Shown: piece after piece, positions 44,657 through 56,084 of the stretch
Layout of the letters: every line of letters begins with the position of its first letter
Position numbering within the stretch: the first letter of the stretch is position 1
Assembly: GCA_033807775.1 (NCBI GenBank)
Contig: CM066313.1
Coordinates: 83,949,484-84,013,483 of the forward strand
From: Saussurea involucrata
Lineage: Eukaryota > Streptophyta > Magnoliopsida > Asterales > Asteraceae
Direction: 5' to 3'
Length of the DNA: 64,000 nt
Program-made: the position numbers and the translations under genes
Notes under the pieces: model-generated
What the model was told of the DNA's origin: nothing
Seen by the model: only the letters and a program-made list of their open reading frames with translations
Database searches by the model: none

Positions 44657-47600
44657 TCAGATTTTTGCATTTGGGAAGTCGTTGAACTTTCTGTTGTCTT
44701 TTCCTACTTCCTTGAGTTCTTCATAGAATTTGAGGCAGAGATTTCGTAAGCCTAAAGTAGCATCAATTTCTTTGATCATCATTTGAGCAGATTCTTCGTC
44801 CATAAGCTCTGTTGCTTTATTCTCCTCTAGTATCTTTCTGAACATGTTCAGAGTATGGGTTGTGTACTTCTGACAGTCCATTGTCACAAACAGTTTCAGT
44901 TGATCAACAGGATTCTTGAATACTAACCCGTACCTTGGAGTTTTGATGATTGAATTGGGTATGGCATTGGGTGGGCAGAAATCCTCTGGTGGTCTGATAC
45001 TTAGAGTAGTCACGCCTAGATCGATGGCTAATTGAATGTCGAGCATGCTGTAGATTTGGAGCTTTTCACGCATCGCCTTTCTGAGAACTCGATAAGACCT
45101 TTTGTGGCAGTCGTCATTGAAGTTGTCTTTCGTCCATTGCAGAAGGTCAGGTAAGTCATAGGGATTGAGGTTTCGGATATCAGCATCAGAGAATTGATTC
45201 TCTGATCTGTCAGACCTTTTGACTTTCCAGATGGTATACACCGTATGAGGATAGGTTCTCATTTTGGAGTATTTGCAATAGATTACCTTCTTTATTTTGT
45301 GAATGGAGTAAACTTGATTGACTGGTTTTGACTTTGTAGAGGTGAAGATTGCATCGAATTCCTCTCTTAGCTTCTGATCTCGGACATGGGCTGGCAGATC
45401 GCTCTGGAAGTGCTGTCTGTAGAGATAACTGTAGACTTGTTCTTCCATTTGTTCAATGGTTGAAGTAGATCTTGGAATTGGTCTCCTTAGCTCATCCATC
45501 TTTCGAGTGATGTCTGCTACTCTACCTTCTGTTACCTTAGCTGTGGGATTCAGGGATGGGTTTTCTGACAGAGGATTCAAGTTGAATGCCCAGTCTTCCT
45601 CTTCGGGTTTAGGAGTGACGAAGGCATTAAATGCACCTTTCATCAATTTCTCTGTAGCAACTGGCATCTTCTTCTTTGGCTCTTCTTCTGTCATTATTCC
45701 CTTGCCTTTATCTTTTGGCTTTGAGGTTTCAGATATTGGGTTTTGGATTTGAGTGGGTGGAACCTCTGTTGATTTGACAGTTGGAGGTCCTGTGGGTTTT
45801 GGGGTTGTATGCTCTGATGTTTTGGTTGTTGCCTCTGAAGGTTTTGATACTTCGGGTTGTGAGGTCTCTGTTGGTGAGGAGTCTTCGGGTCTTGGCGGTG
45901 GAATGTCAAAACGCTTTGCTGATTGAAAAGCAGATACAAATTCCATTCTGCGAAGAATGAACTCTGCAGAGCGTTTTGGTCTTTGGGGTTTTCGAGCTAT
46001 GGATTTTACTCTAGTTCTGCTCGGGATTGGTTTTGAGGTTGGTGTTGGTTCTTTGGGTGAGGGTGGAGTTTGTTCTGAGGATGAGGATGCAAGATTGATT
46101 ACCTTAGGTTCTGTGGTTGGTGCATTCTCTGGTGAGATAGAGGTGTTTTGCCTCTGTTGTTTTCCCTTCTGGGTTTCTGTTGTAGAGGGTTCTGCTGATT
46201 TCTCTGTAGTTTTTGCAGAAGCAGCCTCTGTAGTTTCCTTTGTTTTCTCCCCCTCAGGATGACCAGATGCTCCATCATCAGGATCATCCTGCCTTCTTTT
46301 AGCAGTAACTTCTGTTCTGCATGTGTCTTGAGCTGCTTGCCTTGCTGCATTTTTCTTCATTGTTTCAAAGTAGATTGCGATCGAAGTTTTGAAGGCTTTG
46401 GTCGCACTTTTCTCGAACTCTGCAGCGGTTGTTTTGGCAATGTTAGTGGCAGAGGCGATGGCAGCAGCAGCAGAAGTTTCTGTAGTTGACTTCATTTCTG
46501 CAAGGGCTGCTTTAACCTCTGTGGATAAGGTATCCATTTTGGTATTTAATCCTGTAAGCGCGCCTGAAGTTGACTCTGTAAAAGACGTGAATGAGCTTTG
46601 CAACTCATTCAATGTTTGAGTTACAGAGGTTACAAAGGCTTGGAACTCATCCTTCGTAACATGTTCCTCTTGGGTAACCTCTGGAGGAACAACTCCTTCT
46701 CCAGAGTGAATCCCTGTTCCTGGGACACCTTCGTTCACCCTTGTTTGTACGTTGGGGGTGGAAGGATTTCCATCTGATCCTCGAGAAGAAACCTGAGTTT
46801 CAGTCTCTACAGAAGTTCTGTGAAGAACATTGTCTAAATCCACTCCAGAGGTGGGTATCGGAATATTCTTCTGTTGACTCGGAGACTTGTCTAGAGTCTC
46901 TTCGTCATGGTGCTCTCTACTTCTCTCTGAAAGAAGTTTTGGCCCTATATTGTGCGTGTCAGAGGAAACGAATTCCTCTGTAGGGTGTTCTAGTGTGATC
47001 TGGGGCGATTGATCACGAACTATAGGTGAGTCTCTCTGAGGAGACTCCCTAGGAATGGATTCCCCGGTTTCTGTGGGCACAGAAGTCGAAAGAGTGACTT
47101 CTGGCTGTTTGGTTTGGGTAGGGATCGAGTTGTGCGACTCTATTTCAATGACACCTTCTGCAGCTAGACCTGCGGTGTCAGATTTGTGGGTTGCACTGGG
47201 AGGGGTTGAGGGATGTGTGCCTTCTGCAACTTCGGCATCTTTTCCTTTCTCATTTTCTTTTCCTCCATACGTTTCTACCCTATCCTCTAAACCTATTTGC
47301 ACCTGTTCTTCTGCAGTCTCTTGTCTTTGCAGAAGTGAATCAAGAACCTCTGTGAAGATTTGAGTTTGCAGAGGTGGTTCGATTCCTTCTGTTATTGTTT
47401 GCAGAGGAGAAGATGGTTTCTTCTTCTTTGATTTCCTCTTCTTTGGTTTTGGTGCTCCCTCCTCTGTAGATTTTGACTTTCTTTTTCTTTTGGAATAGGG
47501 AGGGGCAGAGGGACCTTGGATTTGTGGTGGAGATGAGGGTTCTGTGGGATGTTCATTGGGTGGAGAAGATGGTTCTGCAGGAGTTTGTTGGATAGCAGAA

Positions 47601-48891
47601 ACAGAGGCAAGTTGTTCCTCTGTAGGGGTCTTGGTTTTCTTTCCCTTTTCTTCTTCTTCTCTTTAGATCCCTCAGAAGACTTCCTCTTTGAAGAATAGAG
47701 GTCTTTCCTTATATCTCTGAAGTTCTTCTGGTTGGCCTTGTGTTTAGCCAACTTTATCTTCCATTCTTCTTCTGTAAGTCTCTCTACTACATTACCTCCT
47801 ATGGGCATTCCTATACGCGGGGGTGTTACAGAACTGGGTTCAGGAGTTCTGTAAACGCGTGTGTACTCACTAACTAGTTCTTCATCACTAGCATAACCTA
47901 ACATTACCTTTGATAGTGGCCTGATGTGTGGGTAGCCATCCTCATGTTCTGTAGGGGTGTTCTTGGACATAGGAAATTGCTTAGGTTTGGGACCGTCCAT
48001 TGGCCATTTTTGGATAAGGAGTAGGGGTTCGAAAAGTACACTGAGGATTCGCTGGAACTGCAGAGGGGGTAACCAGTTGTGATCAGACATTTTGGCTTTC
48101 TGGGAGGCGATTTTGCGATCGATGGTGTTGATGATTTCTTGCATCATTATGGTGGCATAATCTAGGGGTAGATCATAGTATACACCATACATAATTGAGA
48201 GAATTTGAGGTGAGCTTTGATCGATGCTCCCGATTTTTCCCGTGAGGCAACGATTTAGGATGGAGAATAAGGTATTCCACAGAGGAGGTAGTCTTGCTCT
48301 GCGGAAATCGTTCCTCTTTTTCAACTGTTGGTTGTACCCTAACATGTGCAGAAAGTCGGCAAGTTCTTCATTTGTTGGTTGGGGTGCATACTTTTTGATT
48401 CCCATGAGTCCTCTTGTTGGAAGGCCAAATTCTAATGAGAACATGGTGCGATTGAACATCAGTTCAAGGCTCTTACTTTGGTCAGGTTTAGAAATGTAGC
48501 CTCTGATCAAATCGGTGTCAGCGTCATAACGGCAAGATTGCCAAAACTGATGTAGGTAACGTACTGGTATTTGTTCAACGGTTTTTCTTAGAAGAGGGTA
48601 AAGAAAGTGGTTCTCTAGGATGTTTAGCAGGATGGCATGTTCTTTGCCAAATGTCGTAGGAGAAGGAACAAGATAACAGTTGTTCGATTTAATGGGAAGG
48701 GTTTGCTCGAAATGGTCATTTGAGAAAAATTGTTGCAGGTGGGTAGTGGGTATGAAGGATGCCTCGTCGCCGGAGTCGTGTCTGTCGGCATCGGTGGCGA
48801 TGTGTGGGTTGTGGGAGTGCTCAGAATGCACTGGAGAGGATGTCGGAGAGTTCGTTGGTGAAACGTGAGCAGATTTGGAACTGGAAGCCAT
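44657..48891 (-). pseudogene. Long accessory (env-like position) protein of the LTR element, one frameshift
   Basis: Read on the minus strand, an ATG at 48891 (MASSSKSAHVSP) opens a frame that continues to about 47660. It then shifts by one base in a homopurine run (AAGAAGAAGAAAAGGG) and continues open to 44657. Corrected length is about 1,410 residues. The N-terminal 380 residues form a globular-looking region (LHQFWQSCRYDAD, LNRCLTGKIGSIDQSSP). Then come a Lys/Arg/Pro/Ser-rich linker, an Ala/Thr/Glu coiled-coil-like stretch (about 46370-46650) and a C-terminal domain (NLNPYDLPDLLQW, YGLVFKNPVDQLKLF). It occupies the place of the env-like or extra frame of SIRE-type copia elements; similar proteins are widespread in Asteraceae repeats, but no function is established. 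No clear signal peptide is seen. Confidence 0.7.
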
Positions 48892-49324
48892 TTGTAGGTT
48901 TGAAAGTTCTAGATTTTCAGAAAGAAATAAGCAAGTTCGCCGGAGAAGATGAGAGAATAATAAAGTTTTGAAAGTGATTTTAACTTGGGTTTTATACCGT
49001 GGTAACGGATAGAATTCGGAACGGTGAAAATGTGAGAAAGTTAATAAAATTTGAGATCCACACTTGAGTTCATTCGGCGTGGTGCAAGTTTGTAGGACGA
49101 CGTGATATGTACGTCAATGAAAACTTGACACGTCATCAATGTCAGTGATGACGAGACGTCGTGGGCTGCCACATTAAATGAAAAACGCGTGGGTTTTAAA
49201 TTTTCACCACAGAAAAGTTACCGTTACAGGTACAGAAATTTCCAAGTGGAAATCTTTACAGAAGCTCTGTGGGTACAGAAGCTCTGTGATTTTGAAAAAC
49301 GTTTATCTCTGTAGATTGTATCTT

Positions 49325-49965
49325 TAATGAAAATCGTTTGAAAAACACGGAGAGGATCAATAAATTTTTAGTAGAGAAATTATCCTACAGAGGTTTTTGG
49401 ACCTCTGCCAGAGCCAGCAGAGGCTCTGTGACAGGAAATTTCTAATAACTAATAATTTATAAACATTTTTAATCATCCAAGTTTTTGATCAGTTTTAACA
49501 ATGTATTTAGGACTTATTTGAAAGTTGGTGTTCTTTGGTTGAAAGAACTCTGTGGCTTATGACTTCTGTGGCAAGATACCAACCTATTTCCTTTTGATCG
49601 GCGAATGTGATCACTTCTGTCGCATTCTTTGCTCCCCCTTGACTTATGAAACTCTGTAGATTCAGCAAGGTCTCCTTTTCCGCTCCTCCTTGATCTAACA
49701 ACCTCTTTAGGATTGATCTCTGTGGTTTGTAACCTGTCTTTTTATCTCTTGAAGCTTGTACTTTTACCAAAAACGTTTGAAAAACATTGGAGAGGATCGT
49801 TAAATCTTTAGTAGAGAGAAATTATCCTACAGAGGTTTTTGGACCTCTGCCAGAGCCAGCAGAGGCTCTGTGATAGGAAATTTCTAATAACTAATAATTT
49901 ATAAAACTTTTTGATCATCCAAAGTTTTTATGGTTTTAAACATTGTTTTTAGGACATATTTAGAA
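49325..49965 (-). repeat. Direct repeat pair of about 190 bp
   Basis: 49328-49520 and 49770-49965 share CGTTTGAAAAACA, GAGAGGATC, AGTAGAGA, TTATCCTACAGAGGTTTTTG and CTCTGCCAGAGCCAGCAGAG. They differ by substitutions and small indels and lie in the region between the two protein frames. A short frame between them (49507-49770) has no recognised domain. Confidence 0.8.
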
Positions 49966-50266
49966 ATTTTTGTCCTGGAAAATTGTTTTTGGAAAAAGAT
50001 TTTGTGCGACACATACCTTTTAGAGTGTCTAGTTTGGACGACAGAAACTCTTGTTGATCATAATCCTCCTTTGGCTCCCCCTTGAATGATCAACCTCTGT
50101 AGATTAATTTGAGGTCTCCTTCTGCTCCCCCTTGACCTATGCTTGAATCAATAGAGATAAATAATGCACAGTACATAGGTCAACCTCATCAGAGGTTCTG
50201 TGGAGATTGTCATAGGTTCTGAGCAATTCCACAGAGGCTCTGTGAAGTATAGAATCTTTGAAGGAT

Positions 50267-50526
50267 GAGTCTTAAACAAAGTGTTTAAGAGTCATAGTGT
50301 ATTTTGAAGCCTGAGTCCTTAATATAAGTATTAAGGAGTCCATTGTTTGCTGAAGAGTGAGTCTTGATCTGTAATGGTCAGAAGTCATTTTTTTTTGATG
50401 AAGCTCGAGTCTTAAACTGATTTGTTTAAGAGTCTATTTCACTAAAGTGCGAGTCCTAAACTGATGTGTTTAGGAGTCCTTTTCTCCTCTGAAGAGCGAG
50501 TCCTGATCTGTAATTATCAGAAGTCC
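50267..50526 (-). repeat. Tandem array of six hairpins with changing stems
   Basis: Six units spaced about 40-50 bp apart, each with GAGTC on the left and AGTC on the right around an inverted repeat. On the plus strand the stems are CTTAAAC/GTTTAAG (50271-50289), CCTTAATA/TATTAAGG (50317-50336), a weaker TTGATC/GGTCAG (about 50364-50380), CTTAAAC/GTTTAAG (50411-50430), CCTAAAC/GTTTAGG (50455-50474) and CTGAT/ATCAG (50503-50520). Loops are 4-9 bases. The array lies just downstream of the stop of the coiled-coil frame in element sense. Confidence 0.85.
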
Positions 50527-50542
50527 TTATCTGCAAGACAGA

Positions 50543-51607
50543 TCAAATAACTTTTGGTACCCATATCCAAATGGGTCCTTTTTTGTTAGGATTTGGAGCT
50601 GTCTTTAGGTCCTCTGGTTTGCCAATCTCTGTTGGTTTGCCAACTTTCTTTCTATGACCTTTCTCATTTTGGGTCTTTGGATTTTTCTTTTGAAATGACC
50701 CATTTTGTACACAGAAAGATTTAGAGAAAAGGTTTCTTAATTTAAGCAGAAGATCAAAGCATTTATATGAATGAAAAGATGAAGGCTTTGTAGAAACAAA
50801 TGGCTTTGGAGCATTTTTGTCAGGAATATAGTTTTTGACTTTCCAAACCATTTTCATCTTTTTGTAAACAGGATTATTTGAATTTTTAGCACAAGGGTTT
50901 GCTAAGACAAGGTTTTTAAGCCTTTTAGCTAAAACATCTTTTTCTTTAAGGTTTAAATCAAATTTTCTTAGAAGATCTGATTTATACCTCTTCTCCAACA
51001 TAATCTTGTTTGACAAATCGGATAGTCTCTTTGTTAAATTTGACATTTCAGCTTTAAAGACCTTTCTTTCCTTCTCAAACTTGTCTTTCAAACACTTTGT
51101 TTGAAATCCTTCTCTCTTCACCTTTTCAGACTCTTTTCTTTCAAAATCCTGCTCTTTCCTCTCTTTTTCAAGAGATTTCTGTAATTTTGAGATTTTGAAA
51201 GAAAGTTCCATATTCTTTGTCTCAAGAAGAGTTTTCTCTTTTCCAAACTTTTCATTTTCACTGATTATTAGTTTTTCAAAGTTGGAAATCAGTTTAGAAA
51301 AGTTTAGACACTTAAGCTCAAAGCTTTTCTTCTCTTCTTTAAAAACAGTCTTAACTTCCTCAAACTTCTCTTTCTCCTTTTTACCAAGCTCTTCTGACTC
51401 AGATAGTTTCCTTTTTAGTTCAAGATTTTCACAGTTTAGGAGTTTACCTGATTCTTCAAGTTTGGCAATTTTGTCTGAGTTAATAAGAATGATCTTGTTT
51501 CTTTCCTCTAATTCTTTCTCAAGAGAAGGAATTGTTTTCTTAAAATTTGTGCTGAGTTTGAAATAATAATGAAAATCAGCATCAGCACTAAATTTTAGTC
51601 TTGACAT
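50543..51607 (-). CDS. Coiled-coil protein of the LTR element (gag-derived remnant)
   Basis: A 354-residue intact frame, starting at the first ATG after the primer-binding site (about 180 bases). Residues about 20-220 are rich in Lys/Glu/Leu heptads (LEKELEERNKIILIN, LQKSLEKERKEQ), a long predicted coiled coil. The tail (GPIWIWVPKVI) matches the Trp-Val-Pro-Lys segment that precedes protease in many copia polyproteins. I infer that it is the linker part of a copia gag-pol kept after loss of capsid, zinc knuckle and enzymes. It may still mediate particle association. Not recognised as any host gene. Confidence 0.6.
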   Translation of the reverse strand: MSRLKFSADADFHYYFKLSTNFKKTIPSLEKELEERNKIILINSDKIAKLEESGKLLNCENLELKRKLSESEELGKKEKEKFEEVKTVFKEEKKSFELKCLNFSKLISNFEKLIISENEKFGKEKTLLETKNMELSFKISKLQKSLEKERKEQDFERKESEKVKREGFQTKCLKDKFEKERKVFKAEMSNLTKRLSDLSNKIMLEKRYKSDLLRKFDLNLKEKDVLAKRLKNLVLANPCAKNSNNPVYKKMKMVWKVKNYIPDKNAPKPFVSTKPSSFHSYKCFDLLLKLRNLFSKSFCVQNGSFQKKNPKTQNEKGHRKKVGKPTEIGKPEDLKTAPNPNKKGPIWIWVPKVI

Positions 51608-51784
51608 ATTGAATGAAGTTTTTAACGAAAGAAACAGTTTCTAGGATGTTACCAGATCGAATAAATCGAAAATGGCGGTAAAACAGAATCTGTTTGAAGG
51701 AATGAAGAATAGGTTAAGAACAGACAGTTTCTATCAAGAATCTTGTCTAAACGAGGATCACTTGATATTGAAAACCAAGCTTTG

Positions 51785-51796
51785 CTCTGATACCAA
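51785..51796 (-). other. Primer-binding site of the minus-strand element
   Basis: GCTCTGATACCA on the plus strand (TGGTATCAGAGC in element sense), two bases from the 5' LTR, matching initiator methionine tRNA. Confidence 0.9.
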
Positions 51797-51797
51797 T

Positions 51798-52819
51798 TGT
51801 TGGTTCCCGTTTTGCTTTAAATAAGATTATCAGATCTATTAGTTCGAGTTTATGTTTGATGCGGAAGCGTATTTGAAGAACTAACAGATATGTTTGATAG
51901 ATTTAGAACACAATATAAATAAACAGTGAACAGGAAATAATATCTCAAAGTTTACTAAATATATATATATCAAGAACAAATTTAAGAACGGTAAGTATAC
52001 AAAGCTTTAAACAGATATGACTCTAAATGTGCATAAGCTATGTGTTCTTGATGTTCGATTGAAGTGTTCTTGTTTTTCTGTGTTGTGTGTGTCTTTTTCT
52101 TTCTTAGGAAGAACTCAACATGAGTCTTCCTTTTATACTATTTTTAGAAGACTATGAAGTAGGTCACTGTTCCTTTTACGGCATGAATAGTAAACTGGAT
52201 GGTGTGAACAGTTGTTTGAGCCATGCGCATTTAATGGAGCAGATGTACTTTTGGTAAATGCATTAAATGGCACAGACGTCCATTTTGTACCTTGCCCTAT
52301 TGAGTCCACTCAGAGCTTGACACGTGTTTTGACAGTACTTTTCCATGCAAGTTGATGAACAGGTCTTGGAACAGTAGCAAGATATTATAAATATCTTCCT
52401 AGTCTTTAGAGGATCACAGAGGCTCTGTAATGTGTTACAGAGGTTCTGCGGTCTGGTTCCTCTGTAGAGTAGTCTTCACCGGATTCCGAGTCTTTGGTTT
52501 GTTTACTTCTGCAGAGCTTCTATCAAGGGTGGCAGAGAGTCTGTGGCTCGGTCCTCTGTGAGAAGTCTTCTTGGTTCCTTGTCTTCTGATGTTGTCCGCA
52601 GAGGCTCTGTTAATGGTAACAGAGGATCTGCGGTCTTGGTCTTCTGAAAGCGTCCTTCTGTAGTTTCCTCGGTCTTTGATCACTCTTGATCAAACTTCCT
52701 TTGATTTTTCTGAGATGCCCGGCAGAGCTTCTGTTGTACTCAGCAGAGCTTCTGTGGAAGTTCTTCTGTACTTGGCCATTTTTCAATACTTCTAATATTT
52801 CAGAATATTGGAGCTAACA
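51798..52819 (-). repeat. 5' LTR of the minus-strand element
   Basis: Same length as the partner LTR, with the same GCAGAGGCTCTG word cluster (52400-52760). It is followed by the ATCAA duplication and then the Mutator interior. Confidence 0.92.
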
Positions 52820-52942
52820 ATCAATGTTGGTTGTTTCATTCATAAATAGATGTAAAATGCAATCCATAATCCACACACCGATTTCATACTTCTTTCTTGA
52901 TTTCTTTCTGCAATATTTTGTGTTTGAGATACTACTGAAAAA

Positions 52943-55461
52943 ATGAGTTCATCTGTTGCAAAAGCTAAGCTATATTTCTGTTTTGATGGTGAATGGGAGC
53001 AAGATAACAATGAGTGGAATTTTGCTTATAAATCTAAGCATGGTGTAAAAGTGTCAGTAAACTATACTTATCAGAAATTTCTTGCATACGCTATGCAAAA
53101 ATGTGGAATCAACTCTTCTGATGTTTGCAAGTTAGTGTTTAAAAATGGCGATGGGTCATTTGTGGATTTATCCAACGATGGGGATATCTCTACTTTTCTG
53201 CACCTTGCAGTCGATTCAGAAAGGCCCCCATTACTTTTTGTGTATCCCGGCGTATCCGACGGTGACGACGACGGTGACGACGACGAAGACCTCCAAATAG
53301 AGCAGCCTGATTCTCAACAACAACAACCACCACAACCACACGAAGGGCGTACTGCTGGAGTTGCTGATGACGAAACCCACGTTTTCAGAACGGGTAATTC
53401 TGAAATAGACAGATCAGACACCGATAATGATGATCACGAAGAATATACCCCTAGTAGAAAATCATGTAGTCAGATAAATGACTTTTTTGATATGCCCCCT
53501 ATTCTTCCAGACTCCCATACCCAGACACAAACCTACGAACCTACACCTTATATTCGCAGTGAAAGGTTAAAAGCAGGTCAGATATTCGATTCGAAGGATC
53601 TCTTGGCAAGTCAGATCGGACTCAAGTTCTTGGAAGAGGGTTTCCAAAGTCACGTGCGGTCATCTGACAAAAGCAGATACGTAGTTAAATGTGCCAGAGA
53701 AAAGTGTGAGTGGAGGTTGTACGCGATTCACACGGGTCCCAAAGGAGGGGCGATAATGATTAAAAAGTTGCACGACGTACACACTTGTACGAGGACGCAA
53801 CTTAATCCCCACCACAAACAAGCCGGCAAAAAGACTTTGGGTGCGATCCTGAAAAATAAAATTCTTGGCAGGTCATTGCGTCCAAAGGACATCGTCCACG
53901 ACGTTCACCGACAGTTCGGCGTCACGATTGATTACCACCAAGCGTGGCGTGCGCGATGCCATGCACTGTTTATGGTGAGAGGCACGTTCGAGGAGTCGTA
54001 TGAACGACTCCCGACATATTTATATAATTTGCAGCTGCAGAACCCTGGTACTATCACGCAGCTACGGACCGATTCACGTGGACGGTTTGAGATGTGCTTC
54101 GTGGCCCTTGGACCCGCGGTACGTATTTTAACACGTCATATGTTTACACATTATAAACTATAACATTTACAAATGAAAACCACCTATGTTTTTGCAGATC
54201 CGCACATTTCTGGCAAATCTACGTCGTGTCACGTCGTGTCCTGATAATAGACGCAGCCCATTTAAAGGGCCGTTACTTGGGTATGATGTTCCTGGCGGTT
54301 GCCATGGACGGGGATAACTCCATCATTCCAGTAGCTTTCGGCGTAGGCAAGTCTGAAACCGGGAACGAGTGGACTTGGTTTATGTCCATGTTGAGACAAG
54401 CTATCGGAGACCCGCAAGGGTTGGTGTTTATGTCTGACAGGGCTCCTTCCATAAGCGCCGCAATCTCTGCCATGTACCCAAACGCCCCTCACGCCATATG
54501 CTGTCGACATTTGGAGATGAACGCCAAATCCAAGGACAAACGTATTACCACCTATAAGGATGTCTATTGGGCGGCATGCAGAGCATATACGGATCGGGAG
54601 TTTAACAAGTACATGAATATGCTACGATACAGTGCCAAGGAAGCAGCCAAAGTCTTTGACGAAGCTGGACCGGAAAGGTGGTCCGCGACCCATTTTCCTG
54701 GACAACGGTATGACATTCTGACCTCGAATAGTGCAGAGTCTGTGAATGCACTCTCCCGTTTTGCGCGTAGATGTCCGATTGTTAATCTTATGGACTACTT
54801 TCGGGCCTTTCAACAAGAGTGGTACCAGATTCAACGCCTAAAAGGAGCTGAGATGCAAAATGCACTCACACCAACGGCGGAGAATATCGTTCAGTACAGG
54901 GCGCGTCGTGCGGCGACATGGCCGGTAAGAGCAATCGGGTATGGAAAGTACGAGGTGCATGATGACTATATTCACGCGATTGTGAATATGGAAGACCACC
55001 TTTGTTCGTGTCACGAATGGGATAAATCTGGGTTACCGTGCGGCCATGCCATCGCTGCAGCAAGATATATGAGTCGTACAGATTGCAGCGACTTGACTGT
55101 ACCTTTCTTCACGTCCGAATATTACCGGAAAACATACGTGGAGGTAATAAACCCAGCTGGACCCCCTGCAGCATGGGTGTATCCACCCGACCCGCTTCCA
55201 CCATGCTATCCACCTTTAATGGATAAGAACAGGGCCGGGAGACCGAGAAAGAACGACCGACGTCCATCACGTGGTGAAAGTTCGATACAACGAAGATGTA
55301 CTCGGTGCCAATGCGTAGGACACACTCGTGGAGAGTGTCCAAATCCCGCCCCTTCAACCGTGCCAAGGAGACATTCTGTCAGTCACACCCCGGGCCCGTC
55401 ACAGCTTGAACCATATGGAACAAACACATATGATACTGTTGATCTAAACACTGATTTGTAA
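52943..55461 (+). pseudogene. MURA-like Mutator transposase, frameshifted by a 10-bp duplication
   Basis: Exon 1 (52943-54118) encodes a PB1-like N-terminal region, an acidic Asp-rich linker and the Mutator DNA-binding region (SERLKAGQIFDSKDLL...CEWRLYAI). A 79-bp phase-0 intron (54119-54197) leads to exon 2 (54198-55461) with the MULE catalytic domain (VLIIDAAHLKG, MSDRAPSISAA), a SWIM zinc finger (CSCHEWDKSGLPCGH) and a CCHC knuckle (CTRCQCVGHTRGEC). Only one lesion is visible: ACGTCGTGTC occurs twice in tandem (54221-54230 and 54231-54240), adding 10 nt in the codons for LRRV. Without it the frame would encode about 809 residues. Its start is 123 bp from the nested LTR element, which separates it from the left terminal-repeat promoter. 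Confidence 0.9.
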
Positions 55462-55489
55462 ATGATATATATACACACATACATATGCT

Positions 55490-56084
55490 TCTAAATGAAC
55501 ATTGATAACACAGCTAGTTTGTAAATGATAAATATATTCATATTAGATATATACACACATACATATGTTTTTAAATGAACATTGATAACACAGCTAGTTT
55601 GTATTCCATCCAACATGTTCTTCATCTTCAATCTTTCTGCTTTTGCAACCACGTATGGCCATTGTGTACCACAACCCGCACACACTTTAGCAAATGAGTT
55701 GAGGGTTGTCATATATTCTACAAGAGGAGTAGGCCCACGTGGATAGAGTACGGCTACCAAAATCTAGCATCATTAACAAACAAAACCCCATGTTTGTTTA
55801 TCCGAATGAGGTAACCTCTGACTTGACCTTGCATGATGTATCCAATCTAACCGTGGTTCAGCGGCTTAAAAACTACTTTTCAGAGAAATTAACAACAACA
55901 AAAAAATACAAACAACAACACAGTAAAAAAAATACAAAACAAAAAAAAAATACAAACAACACAGTAAAACAATACAAAACAACAACACAGTAAAAAAATA
56001 CAAAAAATAAAAAAAATACAAACAACAACACAGTAAAAAAAAATACAAAACAACAAAGTACTAAAGCAACACCCGTACCACCAC
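55490..56084. other. Intergenic region between the convergent Mutator genes
   Basis: A direct repeat of about 90 bp (55460-55525 and 55550-55605; AAATGAACATTGATAACACAGC) is followed by a segment with competing short frames on both strands (for example GPTPLVEYMTTLNSFAKVC on minus). Then comes an A/C-rich tract of AACAACACAGTAAAAAAATAC units (55890-56055). No gene is called, though an extra exon of the minus-strand gene is possible. Confidence 0.5.

Larger units (their letters stand above)
43462..52819 (-). mobile_element. Non-autonomous LTR retrotransposon, 9.36 kb, minus strand
   Basis: Two 1,022-bp LTRs (43462-44483 and 51798-52819) begin TGTTGG and end CTAACA and are about 99.5% identical by eye (five differences). 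A perfect 5-bp ATCAA flanks the element (43457-43461 and 52820-52824). The primer-binding site (TGGTATCAGAGC, read minus, 51785-51796) and polypurine tract (44484-44496) fix the minus orientation. It contains one coiled-coil frame and a long accessory frame but no nucleocapsid, protease, integrase, reverse transcriptase or RNase H, so it must rely on a partner. LTR ends and the protein hints point to a Ty1/copia (SIRE-type) origin. Confidence 0.92.

Noticed and set aside
49507..49770. 87-codon minus frame
   Set aside because: No ATG at its start and no recognisable domain; sits between direct repeats of the untranslated region.
50267..50526. CRISPR-like array
   Set aside because: Units have variable stems and no constant repeat of CRISPR type, and this is a plant retrotransposon.
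55866..56060. Asn/Lys/Thr-rich and Phe/Cys/Leu-rich frames
   Set aside because: Both strands read through the A/C-rich simple repeat; not genes.
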